Positions 45,936 through 55,192 of a stretch of 64,000 nucleotides of DNA are shown here, piece after piece. The notes below the pieces were generated by a model. The model was not told where the DNA came from. It saw only the letters and a list, made by a program, of their open reading frames with translations, and searched no databases. Origin of the DNA: Chryseobacterium indologenes (lineage in GTDB: Bacteria > Bacteroidota > Bacteroidia > Flavobacteriales > Weeksellaceae). The position numbers were made by a program, and so were the translations under genes. The DNA is taken from the NCBI RefSeq assembly GCF_002025665.1, contig NZ_CP018786.1, positions 1-64,000 on the forward strand, given 5' to 3'. The first letter of the stretch is position 1; each line of letters starts with the position of its first letter.

Positions 45936-47156
45936 ATGTTTGACATTCACGAAATAAGAAGCCAGTTTTCTATATTGGACAGAGAAGTGAACGGTAAGCC
46001 TTTGGTTTATCTGGATAATGCAGCTACATCTCAAAAACCAAATTCAGTTTTGGAAGTCTGTCACGCATATTATACAGAACTTAACGCAAATGTTCACAGA
46101 GGAATTCATACGCTAAGCCAGTTGGCAACAGAAGAAATGGAACTTTCAAGAAGAAAAATCCAGAAATTCATCAATGCTGAACATGATTTTGAAGTAATCT
46201 TTACAAAAGGAACAACAGAAGGGCTGAACCTTATCGCTTATATTTTAACACAGAAACTGCAGAAAGATGATGAAATCATTATTTCATATCTGGAACACCA
46301 TTCTAATATTGTTCCATGGCAGATGCTTTGTGAAAGAACCGGAGCTAAACTTCGCGTCATTCCTATTGATGAAAACGGAATTCTTCAGATGGATTATTTT
46401 GACCAGTTTTTAAGTGAAAAAACAAAGGTTGTTTCTGTGAATCAGGTTTCCAATGCATTGGGAATTGTGAATCCTGTTGAAGAGATTATTGCCAAAACAA
46501 GAAAAAATACGGATGCTTACATCGTTATTGACGGGGCTCAGTCTGCACCACATTTCAATATTGATGTTCAGAAAATGGATTGTGATTTCTTTGTATTCTC
46601 AGGACATAAAATGTATGCTCCGATGGGAACGGGTATTTTATATGGGAAACGTGAAATATTAGAAGCGTTGCCACCGTTTCATGGAGGAGGAGAGATGATT
46701 GCAACCTGTTCTTTCGAAGGAACTACCTATGCTGGTCTTCCTTTTAAATATGAAGCGGGAACACCCAATGTAGGAGGAAATATTGCCTTAGGTGCTGCTG
46801 TTGATTTTATGAACAAAGTGGGACATACCCATATTCAGAATCATGAAAATGCTCTGTTGGAATATGCGCAAAGACAGCTTTTAGAAATAGATGGTATTAA
46901 GATCTATGGTGAAAAAGCAAATAGAACCGGGGTTGTATCCTTTAATCTGGAAGGAGTTGGAATTGCCTCTGATGTAGGGATGATCCTTGATAAAATGGGA
47001 ATCGCTGTAAGAACAGGACACCATTGTACGCAACCTATTATGAACTTCTTTAATATTGCCGGAACGGTGAGAGCAAGTTTTGCTGTTTATAATACTTTCG
47101 AAGAAATTGATGCCTTGGTAGAAGGTGTTAAAAAAGCACAGAGAATGTTGAGCTAA
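45936..47156 (+). CDS. sufS: Cysteine desulfurase SufS
   Basis: A PLP enzyme that takes sulfur from cysteine for the SUF system. The 406-residue chain has the PLP Lys225 in FSGHKMYAPMGTG and the catalytic Cys364 in RTGHHCTQPIMN, typical of group II desulfurases. Other blocks are YLDNAATSQKP, NANVHRGIHTLSQLATEEM, EHHSNIVPWQMLCERTG and FHGGGEMIATCSFEGTTYA. It lies about 32 kb from the other SUF genes. The SufE or SufU sulfur acceptor is not in the window. A bidirectional terminator follows, shared with the small peptide gene. Confidence 0.96.
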   Translation: MFDIHEIRSQFSILDREVNGKPLVYLDNAATSQKPNSVLEVCHAYYTELNANVHRGIHTLSQLATEEMELSRRKIQKFINAEHDFEVIFTKGTTEGLNLIAYILTQKLQKDDEIIISYLEHHSNIVPWQMLCERTGAKLRVIPIDENGILQMDYFDQFLSEKTKVVSVNQVSNALGIVNPVEEIIAKTRKNTDAYIVIDGAQSAPHFNIDVQKMDCDFFVFSGHKMYAPMGTGILYGKREILEALPPFHGGGEMIATCSFEGTTYAGLPFKYEAGTPNVGGNIALGAAVDFMNKVGHTHIQNHENALLEYAQRQLLEIDGIKIYGEKANRTGVVSFNLEGVGIASDVGMILDKMGIAVRTGHHCTQPIMNFFNIAGTVRASFAVYNTFEEIDALVEGVKKAQRMLS

Positions 47157-47185
47157 TCAATACGATATTCTTTATGATATAAATT

Positions 47186-47214
47186 AAAAAGCAGCTATTA
47201 AGCTGCTTTTTTTA
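47186..47214. terminator. Bidirectional terminator between sufS and the small GG peptide gene
   Basis: AAAAAGCAGCT-attaa-AGCTGCTTTTTTT. It sits directly next to the stop of the small peptide gene on the minus strand. Confidence 0.85.
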
Positions 47215-47340
47215 TTAGTCTATTGGAACACAATAGCATCGGCCGTCAATAACAACCTGATAATATCCGATGGCGCATTCAAGACAGATTTCTCCTCCCG
47301 CTATAATGCTTTTCATTCTTTCTTTGTTTAGTTTTTTCAT
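47215..47340 (-). CDS. Short bacteriocin-like peptide with a double-glycine leader
   Basis: A 41-codon open frame. It starts MKKLNKERMKSIIAGG, which has the layout of a double-glycine leader: basic start, alternating Leu/Met/Ile positions, and GG at 15-16. The core after GG is 25 residues with four Cys (C19, C22, C35, C37), Tyr-Tyr and a PID end. The pattern CxxC...CxC could hold two disulfides or a metal. This is the kind of short GG peptide found in Chryseobacterium and relatives and labelled bacteriocin-like. No ABC peptidase-transporter or immunity gene is near. A TACTTTTA on the minus strand at 47372-47365 is a possible weak -7 element. Function unknown. Confidence 0.7.
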   Translation of the reverse strand: MKKLNKERMKSIIAGGEICLECAIGYYQVVIDGRCYCVPID

Positions 47341-47490
47341 AGGATGTGATTTAAAGTTTAAACATAAAAGTATAAATTATAGATAAAATTCTCATTCTTT
47401 TTTTAATATATGTAATGTATTTATTTTGCGTGTAATTATGTTTTATGAAATATAATTCGCTAATTTTATATAAACATCAAATATTTTATT

Positions 47491-48312
47491 ATGAAAAAGC
47501 TATTTATTCTATTTTTATCCATTTGTGGTTTATGTAATGCACAGATTTTTTCTGAAAACTTCAACGGTAATACTTTGCCAACCGGATGGACGGTAGAGAA
47601 TCCGGATAACTCTTTTAACTGGAACGTGGGTTCACAGAATGGTTTCGCAAGCTTTCCAGATGGGGCAGCTTTTTTTGATGATGATGATGCAGGGCCAACC
47701 GGAATTAATACGAATGCCAGACTGATTTCTCCTGTAGTTAACCTTACCGGAGTAGTAAACCCAAAGCTGTCGTTTAATTATGCTAATATGATTGATAGTC
47801 AGGATTCTACTTTAAAAGTTGAAGCTTTCAATGGAACTTCCTGGATTCAGGTTTTTACCTTTTCTGGTGACGCAGGAGTGTGGGATCTTGATTTTAATAC
47901 CTTTACATTTGTAGTAACAAGTTATGATACTGCTGCAAATATAGATCTTACACCCTATGCTAATGCGGCTTTTAAACTTAGATTTGTTTATGATGATGCC
48001 GGAGACTATTCTTACGGGGTTGTAGTAGATAATGTGATGATTACAAGTGGTGTTTTGGCCACTTCAGAGGTTTCATATGCTGATCACATAAATGTATATC
48101 CGAATCCGGTTAAGGGGAATCTTTATATTAAGCAAAGCTCTCAAAATAAGTTTGAAAAGATTTCTGTGATTGATCAGTCAGGGAAGCTTGTGAAAACATT
48201 TAACAAAGCATCTGATTCCTATGACTTATCAGATCTGCCAAAAGGGATCTATATTATAATGATCATTAATCATGATGGAGAAATTGTTAAGAAGAAAGTG
48301 ATGAAGGAATAA
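47491..48312 (+). CDS. T9SS type A secreted protein, paralog of 33911-34726
   Basis: A 273-residue secreted protein with a signal peptide ending CNAQ, the same choice-of-anchor J-like jelly roll (NFNGNTLPTGWTVENPDN, FASFPDGAAFFDDDDAGPTG, ARLISPVVNLTGVVNPKLSF, KLRFVYDDAGDYSYGVVVDN) and a C-terminal sorting domain with YPNPVKGNLYIKQ, DQSGKLVKTF, DLPKGIYIIMIINH and EIVKKKVMKE. The Asp-rich loop DDDDAG may bind calcium. It has no near partner. The likely place is the outer surface or medium. Confidence 0.87.
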   Translation: MKKLFILFLSICGLCNAQIFSENFNGNTLPTGWTVENPDNSFNWNVGSQNGFASFPDGAAFFDDDDAGPTGINTNARLISPVVNLTGVVNPKLSFNYANMIDSQDSTLKVEAFNGTSWIQVFTFSGDAGVWDLDFNTFTFVVTSYDTAANIDLTPYANAAFKLRFVYDDAGDYSYGVVVDNVMITSGVLATSEVSYADHINVYPNPVKGNLYIKQSSQNKFEKISVIDQSGKLVKTFNKASDSYDLSDLPKGIYIIMIINHDGEIVKKKVMKE

Positions 48313-48336
48313 TCATTGAAAAAATAATTCTAACAA

Positions 48337-48368
48337 AAAACCCTTATAAGAATGCCTATAAGGGTTTT
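48337..48368. terminator. Bidirectional terminator before hemE
   Basis: AAAACCCTTATA-agaatgcc-TATAAGGGTTTT, shared by the T9SS gene and the heme operon. Confidence 0.85.
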
Positions 48369-48391
48369 GTATATTTTTAAAAGAATTAATC

Positions 48392-49423
48392 TTATACATT
48401 CGGTTTCCAGTCAACCACTGCTCTGATGAATGCTTCTGCATTTTCAACAGGAACATTAGGTAAAATTCCGTGACCTAAGTTGGCGATATATCTGTCTTTT
48501 CCAAAACGGTTGATCATTTCATTCACCATTTTCTTGATGGTTTCAGGTGTTGAGTGAAGTCTTGCAGGATCAAAATTCCCCTGCAGCGTCATCGTATGGT
48601 TGGTCAAAGTTCTTGCAAATTCAGGCTTAATAGTCCAGTCAACTCCAAGAGCAGAAGCCTTAGACATTGTCATATCTTCCAGGGCAAACCAACATCCTTT
48701 TCCAAATACCACAACATGAGTAAGCGGGCTTAATGCTTCAACAATCTGGTTGATGTACTGCCATGAGAATTCCTGATAATCTGTAGGAGAAAGCATTCCT
48801 CCCCAAGAATCAAAAACCTGTACCGCAGAAACTCCTTTTTCTACTTTTCTCTTCAGATAAGCGATTGTAGTATCTGTGATTTTCTGTAATAATAAATGTG
48901 CTGCTTCAGGCTGTTGGAAACAGAACGATTTTGCAATATCAAAAGCTTTGCTTCCTTTTCCTTCTACACAGTAGCAAAGAATAGTCCATGGAGAACCGGC
49001 AAAACCGATCAATGGAATCTCATTATCCAGCTTCTGAAGCGTAAGTTCAATAGCATCAAAAACGTAACCTAAAGTGTCATTCACATCTGGAGTTTCAATA
49101 TTCTGAACCTGTTCCATTGTTCTGATAGGAGTATCTAACCATGGCCCAACAGATTCTTTCATTTTGAAATCAATTCCCATTGCCTGTGGAACTACCAGGA
49201 TATCAGAAAACAGAATCGCGGCATCCAAAGGAAATCTGCGGATAGGCTGCAGGGTGATCTCAGCTGCAAGCTCCGGAGTCTGGCATCTTGTAAAGAAATC
49301 ATACTGATCTCTTAAGGCAATGAATTCCGGCAGATATCTTCCAGCCTGCCTCATCATCCAGACAGGAGGTCTTTCAACGGTTTCTCCGCGAAGTGCTTTT
49401 AAATATAGGTCGTTTTTTATCAT
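48392..49423 (-). CDS. hemE: Uroporphyrinogen decarboxylase
   Basis: Removes four carboxyl groups from uroporphyrinogen III to give coproporphyrinogen III. The 343-residue chain shows [20 protein letters not shown] with the catalytic Arg, [60 protein letters not shown] and [20 protein letters not shown]. It is the last gene of hemA-hemC-hemD-hemE, 47 bases after hemD. A terminator follows. Confidence 0.96.
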   Translation of the reverse strand: MIKNDLYLKALRGETVERPPVWMMRQAGRYLPEFIALRDQYDFFTRCQTPELAAEITLQPIRRFPLDAAILFSDILVVPQAMGIDFKMKESVGPWLDTPIRTMEQVQNIETPDVNDTLGYVFDAIELTLQKLDNEIPLIGFAGSPWTILCYCVEGKGSKAFDIAKSFCFQQPEAAHLLLQKITDTTIAYLKRKVEKGVSAVQVFDSWGGMLSPTDYQEFSWQYINQIVEALSPLTHVVVFGKGCWFALEDMTMSKASALGVDWTIKPEFARTLTNHTMTLQGNFDPARLHSTPETIKKMVNEMINRFGKDRYIANLGHGILPNVPVENAEAFIRAVVDWKPNV

Positions 49424-49470
49424 AATCTATTGTAACTAATATTACCGGCAATATTTCGGTAACAGATATT

Positions 49471-50154
49471 CTAAATTCTACTTCCGATTTCTTTTCTGAT
49501 CAATGCAAAGATGGATGTCAATGTATTTTCTTCAGAAGTAAAAATTTTTTCCTGCGTATAATTTCTCAGCTCACCGGAAGTGGTTTCGCCAATTGAAAAA
49601 AGCTTCATACCTTCCAGAGAATTTCGCCTTGCAAAACTACGAACTCCGCTCGGACTAAAAAATACTGCGGCATGATATTTTTCAGTTATTACCGGATTGA
49701 TTTCCTCAGTATTATAAATTGTAACTTTTTTGTACTTAATGTTTTGCAAAGGAAGATCTTTATCCAGGACGTTAATGGCAAGATTACCACAGAAGTGGAG
49801 GAACTGCTCGTGCTGGCATTTTCCGATAATGAATCTGGAAAGAGTTTCAGCATTTTTCAGTACCTTAAATGTCCCAAAACCATGTTTCCTCAGCTCTCTT
49901 TTGGTCTTTTCACCTACACAATAGATCTTGTTATAATTTTTGGCTGTAAAATTCTCATTGGGTTTGAATCTGTTTTTAAAAAAAGAAGCAACTCCATTGA
50001 CGCTGGTGAAAATCAGAGAATAGTTTTTCAGCTCAAAAGGACTGATCATGATAGGCTTCGTCTTAATTACCTCCACACAGTCGACCGAAATATCCTCTCC
50101 TAATTCTTTGGATATAATCGTTTGGTCTATATTTTTGGTAAATAAGATTTTCAT
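49471..50154 (-). CDS. hemD: Uroporphyrinogen-III synthase
   Basis: Closes hydroxymethylbilane into uroporphyrinogen III with inversion of ring D. This family varies a lot in sequence; the 227-residue length, the two-domain layout and the motifs SLIFTSVNGVASFF, YCVGEKTKRELRKHGFG, AVFFSPSGVRSFARR and LFSIGETTSGELRNY are typical. The position between hemC and hemE confirms the call. It starts 56 bases after hemC ends, in the same operon. Confidence 0.92.
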   Translation of the reverse strand: MKILFTKNIDQTIISKELGEDISVDCVEVIKTKPIMISPFELKNYSLIFTSVNGVASFFKNRFKPNENFTAKNYNKIYCVGEKTKRELRKHGFGTFKVLKNAETLSRFIIGKCQHEQFLHFCGNLAINVLDKDLPLQNIKYKKVTIYNTEEINPVITEKYHAAVFFSPSGVRSFARRNSLEGMKLFSIGETTSGELRNYTQEKIFTSEENTLTSIFALIRKEIGSRI

Positions 50155-50210
50155 GTCTGTAAAATTAAGAAGATGAAAAGGGCTGCGAAAGGAATTTGTA
50201 ATCTGAAGTA

Positions 50211-51119
50211 TCAGATCTGGCTTTTGATTTCTGCCATTAATTCTTTTCCTCCGTTTTCAAGAACCACTTTTGCGAACTTTTCTCCAAAATTTTCTTCCGG
50301 AGTATACACGAAGTTTTCATCCACAGCAATGCAGTTTTTCCCATCCAAAGAACAAAGTGCAGCTTTAAAACGGATCTGATCGCCGATGATTTCCGCAAAT
50401 GCTCCGATAGGTGCAGTACAGCCTCCTTCTAAAGTACTCAGGAAGTTTCTTTCAATCTCTACACAGATCTGAGTCTGTTGATGATTGATCTGACTTACAA
50501 TTTCGTTAATTTCCGGTTTGTCAGTATGTCCGGCTACAGAGATTACACCTTGTGAAGGCGCACAGATCATTAATGGAAGCATTTCGTAATCAATTTCCAT
50601 TTTCATTCTTTTGATACCTGCCAAAGATAGAATGGTGGCGTCAAAATCTCCGTCTTCCAGTTTTTGAAGTCTGGTTTGAATATTCCCACGGATATCCGAA
50701 AAATCAGTAGTCGGATAATTTCTCAGCCAGAAAGCTCTTCTTCTTAAACTGCTGGTGGCAAGTTTAAGCTCATGGAATTCTTTATTTCTTGAAGATTCTT
50801 TTCTGATCAGAATATCCTGTGGATAATCTCTTTCGAGATAAGCGATCATTTCAATATTTTGAGGCAATTGTGTAGGAACATCTTTTAAAGAATGTACGGC
50901 AATATCAATTTCATCATTCAATAGGGCAATATCAAGGTCTCTTGTGAAAACCCCGGTAATTCCTAAAGAATAAAGCGGTTGATTAAGGTTCTTATCGCCA
51001 GAAGATACGATAGGAACAATTTCCGTTAAATAATTGTTGTTCTGAAGGTGCCTCGCAACCTCTCTAGCCTGCCAAAGTGCAAGTGCGGAATTTCTCGTTC
51101 CGATTCTAATGCTTTTCAT
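50211..51119 (-). CDS. hemC: Hydroxymethylbilane synthase (porphobilinogen deaminase)
   Basis: Joins four porphobilinogens into the linear tetrapyrrole. The chain starts MKSIRIGTRNSALALWQARE at 51119, overlapping the end of hemA by 14 bases; the upstream codons (MNNQTTNS) lie inside the hemA frame and lack family similarity. Dipyrromethane-binding Cys is in FLSTLEGGCTAPIGAFAEI, and SLKDVPTQLPQNIEMIAYLE, LKLATSSLRRRAFWLRNYPT and DIRGNIQTRLQKLEDGDFDA are all present. Overlap with hemA suggests translational coupling. Confidence 0.95.
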   Translation of the reverse strand: MKSIRIGTRNSALALWQAREVARHLQNNNYLTEIVPIVSSGDKNLNQPLYSLGITGVFTRDLDIALLNDEIDIAVHSLKDVPTQLPQNIEMIAYLERDYPQDILIRKESSRNKEFHELKLATSSLRRRAFWLRNYPTTDFSDIRGNIQTRLQKLEDGDFDATILSLAGIKRMKMEIDYEMLPLMICAPSQGVISVAGHTDKPEINEIVSQINHQQTQICVEIERNFLSTLEGGCTAPIGAFAEIIGDQIRFKAALCSLDGKNCIAVDENFVYTPEENFGEKFAKVVLENGGKELMAEIKSQI

Positions 51120-52380
51120 TGAATTCGTTGTTTGGTTGTTCAACTAATATTTCGTGCATTAATTTACTAATTTCTTCGGCTTTTAAAGGGTTATCGATGA
51201 TATATTTTGCAAAACGGTTGGTTATTTTCTGGATCATTTTATCAGAAAGTTCCATGTCCGTGATGTTTATGTATTTATTCTTTTTGTAAAAATTATGCAT
51301 TTCATTGCGTTCCATGTTCTTCAGAACTGCTTTAAAATGATGAATATTAGGTGCCAGCTTTCTCTTTTTCTCCCACTCGATAAAGTCTTTCATCAGTTCC
51401 TTAATGATTTTTTCAGCTTTCGGGATTTCTCTTTCTCGCTGTTGAATCGTTTCCTGAATTTGTTTTGAAAGTTCATCTACGTCAATCAGGGTTACATTTT
51501 TATTTTCGGTAACATTCTTTTCAACGTTATGGGGAATAGAAAGATCAATGATCAGTGTTTCTTTTCCATTCGGGAAATGAGACTGGTTGACAATAGGATG
51601 CTTGGCTCCTGTTGCCACAATAAGAATATCTGTGTTTTTTAATTCCTGGTCAAAATCAGAATAATCAACATGAGGAATATTATATTTCTGGGAAATCTTT
51701 TCAGCTTTCTCCTGAGTTCTGTTGGCGATTTTAATTTTCGGCTGATAAACATGCTTTACCAGATTTTCAACGGTATTCTGTCCTATCTCACCCACACCCA
51801 AAAGAAGAATGTTTTTTTCAGTAATTCTTTTCTGGCTGTTTAAAATATAATGAACTGCAGCATAGGAAACAGAAGCTGCTCCATTAGAAATGCCTGTTTC
51901 ATTTTTTATTCTTTTCGAAATCTGAATAGCCGCATTGATGGCTCTTTCCAGATAAGGGTTTGAATTTTGTCTTTCTTTTTTGAAACGGCTGTATGCTTTT
52001 TTAATTTGCCCGATAATTTCAAAATCTCCGATAATCTGACTCTCAAGGCCAGCTGCCACTCTGAAAAGATGAATCAAAGCTTCCTCTTTGGTAAGAATAT
52101 TGGCGAACTGAAGAAAATCTGTAAGCTGTACTCCAATGGTTTTGCAATACTCTTCAGCTACTAAAAGATAATTGGGAGATGTGGTATAAATTTCGGTCCT
52201 GTTACAAGTGGAAACAACAAATGCATCACCCAGGTCTTCCTGATGGACTCTGGAAACAAAGTTTTTGATGTTCTCATCAAAGAATGCAAACTTTCCTCTC
52301 GTTTCTACGTCGGCTTTCTCGTAGCTTATTGAAAGCACGGCAAAATTTGACGTTCGATGAATGTTGGAATACTGTAACAT
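51106..52380 (-). CDS. hemA: Glutamyl-tRNA reductase
   Basis: The first step of C5-pathway heme synthesis: it reduces Glu-tRNA(Glu) to glutamate-1-semialdehyde. The 424-residue chain starts MLQYSNIHRTSNFAVLSISY. The catalytic Cys59 is in VVSTCNRTEIY, and AAGLESQIIGDFEIIGQIKK, GAASVSYAAVHYILN, LLLGVGEIGQNTVENLVK and the Rossmann-type NADPH domain follow, then a dimerisation domain. I chose the ATG at 52380. The GSA aminotransferase hemL is not in the window. A promoter lies 10-17 bases before the start. Confidence 0.96.
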   Translation of the reverse strand: MLQYSNIHRTSNFAVLSISYEKADVETRGKFAFFDENIKNFVSRVHQEDLGDAFVVSTCNRTEIYTTSPNYLLVAEEYCKTIGVQLTDFLQFANILTKEEALIHLFRVAAGLESQIIGDFEIIGQIKKAYSRFKKERQNSNPYLERAINAAIQISKRIKNETGISNGAASVSYAAVHYILNSQKRITEKNILLLGVGEIGQNTVENLVKHVYQPKIKIANRTQEKAEKISQKYNIPHVDYSDFDQELKNTDILIVATGAKHPIVNQSHFPNGKETLIIDLSIPHNVEKNVTENKNVTLIDVDELSKQIQETIQQREREIPKAEKIIKELMKDFIEWEKKRKLAPNIHHFKAVLKNMERNEMHNFYKKNKYINITDMELSDKMIQKITNRFAKYIIDNPLKAEEISKLMHEILVEQPNNEFNEKH

Positions 52381-52389
52381 AAGCAGTCG

Positions 52390-52397
52390 CAAATTTA
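52390..52397 (-). promoter_or_regulatory. -7 element of the heme operon
   Basis: Minus strand TAAATTTG, ten bases before the hemA ATG, giving a very short leader. The gap 52381-52784 holds this and the divergent mreB promoter; no other gene is seen in it. Confidence 0.5.
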
Positions 52398-52735
52398 CGA
52401 TTTTTTTAATTAACCTCTCTCAGATAGTGTATATGATAATTATCGTAAAAAACTATAAAAGGGAAGAAAGGTGTTTCTGGTAGAAGGATAAAACTGTAAA
52501 ATAATAAAATCACCTGCTGAAAAAGAATTGTTGGTGTTTTAAAGTTTTTTATTTTGATCTTCAATGCTATGTTTTCTTAGTCTTTTTACTCTTTTGTAAT
52601 TACCCTTTTTTGCCCATTTAACATCCCATTAATTTTAGTTGAAATCAAACTCTGTAAATGTCTAAATTGAAAGTTAATAAAGAATTATAAATTTTAATAA
52701 AATTTTAACCAAATTAAGTTGGTGGGAAATTTCTT

Positions 52736-52760
52736 TAGTACTGTTAAATTTATATCTTTG
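52736..52760 (+). promoter_or_regulatory. Promoter of the mreB operon
   Basis: TATCTTTG (52753-52760) matches TAnnTTTG, 24 bases before the mreB ATG. TTTAG lies about 15 bases upstream. Confidence 0.5.
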
Positions 52761-52784
52761 TAAACTTAAAATCAGAAGAAAAAT

Positions 52785-53810
52785 ATGAGTTTATTTGATA
52801 TGTTTACGCAAGAAATTGCGATAGACCTTGGAACTGCTAATACCCTAATCATCCATAATAATAAAATTGTTATAGATCAACCTTCAATTGTTGCAATTGA
52901 ACGTTCATCGGGTAAGCCGATTGCCGTCGGAGAGCAAGCCAAGCATATGCAGGGTAAAACTCACGAGGATATCAAAACCATCCGTCCTTTGAAAGACGGG
53001 GTTATTGCTGATTTCCACGCTTCTGAACATATGATCAAGGAATTCATCAAGAAAATTCCTGGAATCAAAGGTAAATTCATTCAACCTGCATTACGAATTG
53101 TAATCTGTATCCCTTCTGGTATCACTGAAGTTGAAAAAAGAGCGGTAAGAGACTCTGCTCAGAAAGTAAACGCAAAAGAAGTACGTTTGATCTACGAACC
53201 AATGGCTGCTGCAATTGGAGTTGGGATTGACGTTCAAAAGCCTGAAGGAAATATGATCATCGATATAGGTGGTGGTACTACGGAAATTGCTGTGGTAGCT
53301 TTAGGAGGTATCGTATGTGATAAATCTGTGAAGATTGCCGGAGACGTATTTACCAACGATATTGCTTATTACTTAAGAACTCACCATAACCTTTATATCG
53401 GAGAAAGAACAGCTGAAAGAATCAAAATTGAAGTAGGTTCTGCAGTGGAAGATCTTGATGTAGATATCGAGGACATCCCGGTACAGGGTAGAGACCTTAT
53501 CACCGGTAAGCCTAAAGAAATTATGGTTGGATACAAAGAGATCGCCCGTGCATTAGATAAATCAATTATCAGAATTGAAGATGCAGTAATGGAAACATTA
53601 TCTCTTACACCACCGGAATTGGCGGCTGATATTTACAAAACAGGTATTTATCTTGCAGGAGGAGGAGCGTTATTAAGAGGTCTTGCGGACAGAATTCACA
53701 AAAAAACAGGTCTTCCTGTATTTGTGGCTGAAGATCCGTTAAGAGCTGTAGTTCGCGGAACAGGTATTGCGCTTAAGAATATGGATAAGTTCAATTTCTT
53801 AATTAAATAA
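52785..53810 (+). CDS. mreB: Rod-shape actin homolog MreB
   Basis: The actin-like protein that guides side-wall synthesis; 341 residues. The N-terminal amphipathic start is MSLFDMFTQEIAIDLGTANT, followed by phosphate 1 (IAIDLGTANTLI), EHMIKEFIKKIPGIKGKFIQ, VEKRAVRDSAQKVNAKEVRL, phosphate 2 (MIIDIGGGTTEIAVVALGG) and adenosine (GIYLAGGGALLRGLADRI) motifs. It leads the operon mreB-mreC-mreD-PBP2-rodA, where every later junction is close or overlapping. Confidence 0.97.
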   Translation: MSLFDMFTQEIAIDLGTANTLIIHNNKIVIDQPSIVAIERSSGKPIAVGEQAKHMQGKTHEDIKTIRPLKDGVIADFHASEHMIKEFIKKIPGIKGKFIQPALRIVICIPSGITEVEKRAVRDSAQKVNAKEVRLIYEPMAAAIGVGIDVQKPEGNMIIDIGGGTTEIAVVALGGIVCDKSVKIAGDVFTNDIAYYLRTHHNLYIGERTAERIKIEVGSAVEDLDVDIEDIPVQGRDLITGKPKEIMVGYKEIARALDKSIIRIEDAVMETLSLTPPELAADIYKTGIYLAGGGALLRGLADRIHKKTGLPVFVAEDPLRAVVRGTGIALKNMDKFNFLIK

Positions 53811-53838
53811 TTTTAACTTTTTACGACTTTATATCTGA

Positions 53839-54693
53839 ATGGGATTTTTGCTGAGATTATTTTCGAAGAATACTCTTTTCGTCTTCTTTATATTCCTGCA
53901 AATTATTGCTCTGGTTTTGATATTCTCAAGAAATGCCATGCAGAAATCCTGGATTGCAGGCCAAACGGCTGCGTTTAATTCCTGGGTTTCCGGATATATT
54001 GATGAAGGAGTTTCTTATTTGAAGCTAAAACAGATCAATGAAGATCTTGTGGTTCAGAATAAAGCCCTTATGACTGAACTCTATGGAAAAGACGGAGAAA
54101 AGAATCCTGTTTTCAAAAGAGTTCATGATACCATTGGTGGAGGGCAGATCTATACTTTTGTTGATGGGGAAATTGTTTTCAACAGTATCAACAGGAGAAA
54201 TAACTATTTTACAATCAACCGTGGCCGCAGAGATGGAGTCTTTCCTCAAATGGGGGTAATGGCACCAAGAGGTATTGCGGGAATTGTAATCAATTCTACA
54301 GATAGTTATGCATTAGTTCAATCCGTGTTAAGTGTTAACAAGATCAGAATTAATGCAGCACTTAAAAACTCAGGGTATTTTGGTACTTTAACATGGAATG
54401 GAGATAACTCAAGGGTGATGCACCTGGCAGATATTCCAAAATATGTTGCCTTAAAAGTAGGTGATACTGTCGTTACAGACGGTAAATCTGCTATTTTCCC
54501 TAAGGGAGTTACCATCGGTACTATTGCAGGATACTCTGTAGACAATAAAACCGGCTTCTGGGATATTTCCGTAGAGCTGAGTGAAAAAATGGGAGCGTTG
54601 AATAAAGTGTATGTAGTGAAGAATCTTAAGAAAGCAGAAGTGCAAAAGATTCAGGACACTATGCAGGCTGTAATAAAAAAAGAAAATGATTAG
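53839..54693 (+). CDS. mreC: Rod-shape protein MreC
   Basis: A periplasmic scaffold protein linking MreB to PBP2 and RodA. The 284-residue chain has one membrane helix (TLFVFFIFLQIIALVLIFS), a coiled-coil-prone stretch, and the beta-barrel-like domain with NSINRRNNYFTINRGRRDGV, GVMAPRGIAGIVINSTDSYA and VVTDGKSAIFPKGVTIGTIA. The Lys-rich tail is short. It overlaps mreD by eight bases. Confidence 0.94.
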   Translation: MGFLLRLFSKNTLFVFFIFLQIIALVLIFSRNAMQKSWIAGQTAAFNSWVSGYIDEGVSYLKLKQINEDLVVQNKALMTELYGKDGEKNPVFKRVHDTIGGGQIYTFVDGEIVFNSINRRNNYFTINRGRRDGVFPQMGVMAPRGIAGIVINSTDSYALVQSVLSVNKIRINAALKNSGYFGTLTWNGDNSRVMHLADIPKYVALKVGDTVVTDGKSAIFPKGVTIGTIAGYSVDNKTGFWDISVELSEKMGALNKVYVVKNLKKAEVQKIQDTMQAVIKKEND

Positions 54694-55192
54694 CAGGACT
54701 TTATTTACCGATGTATTGATCATGATCTTTCTTGTTGCATTACAAATATTTGTATTGAACAGGATTACGCTTTTCGGGAAATATACTCCGGTATTATATC
54801 CTGTGTTTGTCATGTTTTATCCATTTTTCAGAAATAAATTTCAGTTCCTGGCATTGAGCTTTTTAATAGGACTGTCTATTGATGGTTTCCTTTATTCCTG
54901 GGGGATTAACGCATTTGCAACAACGTTAATTGCTTACTTCAGAACGTTGATCTTCAGGACTTCCACAGATACGTCTACGGACTTTTTCTCATTCCAGTCC
55001 CTTCAATGGGCGCAGTTTTTGCTGTTTTTATTTTCAAGTATTTTCCTGCATCAGCTTTTAGTACAGTATATCGAGTTCTTTAAGTTTAGCAGGTTTTTTG
55101 AAATATTATTTAATGTGTTGGTGACAAGTGTAATTTCATTTATCTTTATAGTCATCTACGCATTAATATTTAAAATCAAACAAAAAGTTTGA
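54686..55192 (+). CDS. mreD: Rod-shape protein MreD
   Basis: A 168-residue membrane protein with about five helices, of the MreD family that acts with MreC. Blocks include FTDVLIMIFLVALQIFVLNR, YTPVLYPVFVMFYPFFRNKF and LIGLSIDGFLYSWGINAFAT. Sequence conservation in this family is low, so the name rests partly on position between mreC and PBP2. Its stop overlaps the TTG start of the next gene. Confidence 0.9.
   Translation: MISRTLFTDVLIMIFLVALQIFVLNRITLFGKYTPVLYPVFVMFYPFFRNKFQFLALSFLIGLSIDGFLYSWGINAFATTLIAYFRTLIFRTSTDTSTDFFSFQSLQWAQFLLFLFSSIFLHQLLVQYIEFFKFSRFFEILFNVLVTSVISFIFIVIYALIFKIKQKV

Noticed and set aside
45704..45946. 80-residue minus-strand open frame between rplY and sufS
   Set aside because: It starts inside the rplY terminator on one end, overlaps the sufS start on the other, and shows no recognised motif.
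49672..50103. 143-residue plus-strand open frame
   Set aside because: It mirrors hemD and has no signal, promoter or family pattern.
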